From positions 1-7,824 of the forward strand of contig JAXJBF010000082.1 in the NCBI GenBank assembly GCA_036303105.1: a stretch of DNA of 7,824 bases. Direction: 5' to 3'. Position numbers and translations under genes: made by a program. Below, piece after piece: positions 6,030-7,824 of this stretch. The notes beneath the pieces are model-generated. The model did no database searches. It had not been told where the DNA came from and was given only the letters and a program-made list of their open reading frames with translations. Numbering within the stretch: the first letter of the stretch is position 1; every line of letters begins with the position of its first letter. Origin of the DNA: UMGS1590 sp036303105. GTDB lineage: Bacteria; Bacillota; Peptococcia; Peptococcales; Peptococcaceae.

Positions 6030-6121
6030 AATGAACAGTTCCAACAAAAACAGCATCCAATAAAAAAGTAAACGCCGTTTCTCACGCATTATGAAAAAAT
6101 CCACGGTGCTGTCCTTTCAGG

Positions 6122-6131
6122 TGTCTTGACA
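6122..6131. promoter_or_regulatory. Palindromic operator over the nadB -35 box, NiaR-like
   Basis: TGTCTTGACA is an inverted repeat (TGTC/GACA arms around TT) that contains most of the -35 hexamer. From memory it resembles the operator type of NiaR (YrxA), the nicotinate-responsive repressor of de novo NAD genes in Bacillota, which would fit its position before nadB. The exact NiaR consensus could not be checked here. Confidence 0.45.
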
Positions 6132-6154
6132 GTAATATTGACAAGGTCTACAAT
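6126..6154 (+). promoter_or_regulatory. Promoter of the nadBC operon
   Basis: A perfect TTGACA (6126-6131) and TACAAT (6149-6154) are separated by 17 bp, a near-consensus sigma-A promoter. Transcription should begin near 6161, about 30 nt before the nadB ATG. A second TTGACA at 6138-6143 has no fitting -10 box. Confidence 0.8.
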
Positions 6155-6191
6155 AGGCAAGGTAACAAATACTGACGAAGCAGGGGATACA

Positions 6192-7481
6192 ATGAATCAA
6201 ATCTATGATGTTATCATCGTTGGCACCGGCGTGGCCGGTCTTTATTGTGCGCTGAATCTGCCGGAAACGCTCAGCGTAGGTGTATTGACCAAACAAAACG
6301 CCGAGGAGGCCAATTCTTTTCTGGCGCAGGGCGGCATTTGCGTGCTGCGCGGCGAGGACGATTACGCCGATTATTATGAAGACACCATGCGCGCCGGCCA
6401 TTACGAAAACAATCCGAAGACGGTCGAGCTGGTGCTGCGCAGCTCGAACACCATCATCCGCGACCTGATCCGCCGCGGTGTGCGTTTCAACCGCACCCCA
6501 GATGGACGCCTGGCCTATACCCGCGAAGGAGCCCACTCCAGACCGCGCATTCTTTATCATCAGGACATTACCGGGCATGAAATCAGCAGCGTGCTGCTGA
6601 AAAAGGTGCGCGAACAACAAAACGTGCAGCTCTTTGAACACACCACCATGCTGGATCTGCTGGTTCAGGATGGGCGCTGCTGCGGTGTGGTGGCACAACA
6701 GGGCGATCAGCCGGTCCACTGCGTTTATGCGCGCGCGGTGGTGCTCGCATGCGGCGGCATTGGCGGGCTCTATCAAAGCTCGACCAGCTTTCCGCATATT
6801 ACTGGCGACGCGCTGGCGATCGCTCTTAAACACGGCATCGCTATGGAGCACCTGAATTACGTGCAGATGCATCCGACAGCGCTCTATTCCACGAAGAAAG
6901 GGCGCAAGTTTCTGATCTCCGAATCGGTCCGCGGCGAAGGCGCTGTGCTTTTGGATCAAAACGGTCAACGCTTCACCGATGAGCTGCAGCCACGCGATGT
7001 GGTCAGTCAGGCGATCTGGCAGCAAATGGCAAAGGATGGCACGGACCATGTCTGGGAAGACTTGCGGCCGCTGGGGAAAACGCTCATCATGGAGCATTTC
7101 CCGAACATCTACGATGCCTGCCGCGAAGAAGGCTACGACGTACTCACGCAGCCTATTCCAGTGGCACCGGCAGAACATTATCTGATGGGCGGCATTGCTG
7201 TGGACATGGCCAGCCGCACCTCGATGCCAGGGCTCTACGCCTGCGGCGAAACCAGCTGCAATGGCATCCATGGCAAGAACCGCCTGGCAAGCAATTCGCT
7301 GTTGGAGTCGCTGGTTTTCGCTGCTCGTGCGGCCGACGACATTGTTTTTGGCTGCCATGCCATGCCAACACCAGCTGTTGTGCCTACGGATCTGACGATG
7401 TATGAAGACCGGGCCGCATTGTTCCAAGATTATGGGAACACGGTATTAACTGAAATTGAAAGGCTGAATCACCATGAATGA
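6192..7481 (+). CDS. nadB: L-aspartate oxidase NadB
   Basis: NadB oxidises L-aspartate to iminoaspartate, the first step of de novo NAD synthesis; NadA then makes quinolinate. This 429-residue flavoprotein has the FAD motif VGTGVAG (10-16), NSFLAQGG (41-48), the active-site region HPTALY (227-232) with RGEGA (247-251) and PRD (267-269), HYLMGG (329-334), and GETSCNGIHGKNRLASNSLLE (352-372). It lacks most of the C-terminal helical domain of the roughly 530-residue proteobacterial enzyme, which is common in clostridial NadB. I start at the ATG at 6192 because AGGGGA lies 5 nt upstream; the frame extends upstream to 6126 but that part contains the promoter. It heads an operon with nadC, overlapping by 8 bp. 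No nadA is found between it and its promoter, so nadA must lie downstream or elsewhere. Composition is GC-rich. Confidence 0.95.
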   Translation: MNQIYDVIIVGTGVAGLYCALNLPETLSVGVLTKQNAEEANSFLAQGGICVLRGEDDYADYYEDTMRAGHYENNPKTVELVLRSSNTIIRDLIRRGVRFNRTPDGRLAYTREGAHSRPRILYHQDITGHEISSVLLKKVREQQNVQLFEHTTMLDLLVQDGRCCGVVAQQGDQPVHCVYARAVVLACGGIGGLYQSSTSFPHITGDALAIALKHGIAMEHLNYVQMHPTALYSTKKGRKFLISESVRGEGAVLLDQNGQRFTDELQPRDVVSQAIWQQMAKDGTDHVWEDLRPLGKTLIMEHFPNIYDACREEGYDVLTQPIPVAPAEHYLMGGIAVDMASRTSMPGLYACGETSCNGIHGKNRLASNSLLESLVFAARAADDIVFGCHAMPTPAVVPTDLTMYEDRAALFQDYGNTVLTEIERLNHHE

Positions 7482-7824
7482 AATAACCATGACCACCACT
7501 GTTGATCGCTTACTGCTCATGGCGCTGCAGGAGGACATGCCCACCGAAGACGTCTCGACCAACGCTGTGCTGCCAGAAAAAACACCAGGCACCGTCGACC
7601 TGATTTGCAAGCAGGATGGCATAATTGCCGGACTGGCTGTGTTTGCGCGCGTGTTTACGCTGCTTGACGCCGACAGCCGCGCAACCTTTTTCGTCAAGGA
7701 CGGTGACCGCGTTCACAAAGGCGAGCTGCTCGCCAAGGTCTGCGGCGATTTGCGCGCACTGCTCTCAGGCGAGCGGGTGGCGCTGAACTACCTGCAACGC
7801 ATGAGCGGCATTGCCACCTACACC
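7474..7824 (+). CDS. nadC: Nicotinate-nucleotide pyrophosphorylase (quinolinate phosphoribosyltransferase) NadC, N-terminal part
   Basis: The first 117 residues of NadC are present; the gene continues past the right edge. NadC converts quinolinate and PRPP to nicotinate mononucleotide, CO2 and pyrophosphate in the cytoplasm. Recognisable parts are the N-terminal helix LLLMALQEDMPTEDVST (about 13-29), ICKQDGIIAGL (about 43-53), the FVKDGDRVHKGELLAKVCG lipoyl-like section (about 71-89), and GERVALNYLQRMSGIAT (99-115), in which the Arg and the Q-R-x-S-G-I-A-T signature belong to the quinolinate/PRPP site. The ATG at 7474 lies inside the end of nadB (8-bp overlap), suggesting translational coupling; AAAGG is about 10 nt upstream. 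An ATG at 7489 is a possible alternative start. Confidence 0.93.
   Translation, partial: MNEITMTTTVDRLLLMALQEDMPTEDVSTNAVLPEKTPGTVDLICKQDGIIAGLAVFARVFTLLDADSRATFFVKDGDRVHKGELLAKVCGDLRALLSGERVALNYLQRMSGIATYT

Noticed and set aside
5979..6104. A 42-residue hydrophobic N-terminal extension of the LysR protein that could be read as a membrane segment
   Set aside because: LysR proteins start directly before the helix-turn-helix, and the predicted TATAAT lies inside this extension, so it is probably leader and promoter DNA.
1780..6130. Target-site duplications, terminal inverted repeats or an integrase marking the AT-rich block as a mobile element
   Set aside because: By eye I found no convincing matching repeats at the two ends, and no recombinase or transposase gene, so I report only the composition shift.
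6117..7427. A 436-codon open frame on the minus strand opposite nadB
   Set aside because: It lies almost wholly opposite a clearly real nadB. Its translation is rich in His, Ala and Arg, with no recognisable family, as expected for the antisense of a GC-rich gene.
1..7824. tRNA, rRNA, CRISPR arrays or defence systems
   Set aside because: No regularly spaced repeats, tRNA-like cloverleaf or rRNA-like sequence was seen on either strand.

Overview
The window looks like chromosomal DNA of a low-oxygen Bacillota (Clostridia-like) bacterium, possibly from the gut. The evidence is strong AGGAGG-type ribosome binding sites, alternative TTG and GTG starts, a short clostridial-type NadB, a MepA/DinF-like MATE transporter and an anaerobe-type FMN/Fe-S/FAD ene-reductase. 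I cannot name the species from sequence alone.

Layout, left to right. (1) 1-239, minus: the 5' end of tex, which runs out of the window. (2) 375-1694, minus: a complete MATE-family efflux pump with its own strong promoter, a 5' leader hairpin and an intrinsic terminator. (3) 1902-5978, minus: an AT-rich three-gene block. A LysR-type regulator (5082-5978) lies upstream of a 672-residue Old-Yellow-Enzyme-type ene-reductase (2874-4892), followed by a zinc hydrolase of the PhlG/phloretin-hydrolase family (1902-2714). (4) 6192-7824, plus: nadB, overlapped by 8 bp by the start of nadC (open at the window end). These are the start of an NAD biosynthesis operon behind a near-consensus promoter with a palindrome over its -35 box.

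The most interesting part is block 3. In the known anaerobic flavonoid pathway (Eubacterium ramulus type), an OYE-type enoate reductase saturates the chalcone C=C bond to give a dihydrochalcone such as phloretin. Phloretin hydrolase then cuts the C-C bond to phloroglucinol plus an arylpropionate. Here a reductase of that architecture and a hydrolase with all four expected zinc ligands lie in tandem under a dedicated LysR regulator. A T-N11-A palindrome sits about 60 bp upstream of the inferred start of the operon. I infer an inducible reduce-then-hydrolyse module for a plant polyphenol or acylphloroglucinol; the actual substrate is not proven by sequence.

The block differs sharply in base composition from the GC-rich genes on both sides (one 60-base sample of lysR is 27% GC, one of nadB is 68%). 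This suggests that it was inserted between the MATE gene and nadB, which would otherwise be divergent neighbours. No integrase, transposase, tRNA, CRISPR array or clear target-site duplication is visible. The largest gaps without a gene are 1695-1901 and 5979-6191, both of which hold promoters.
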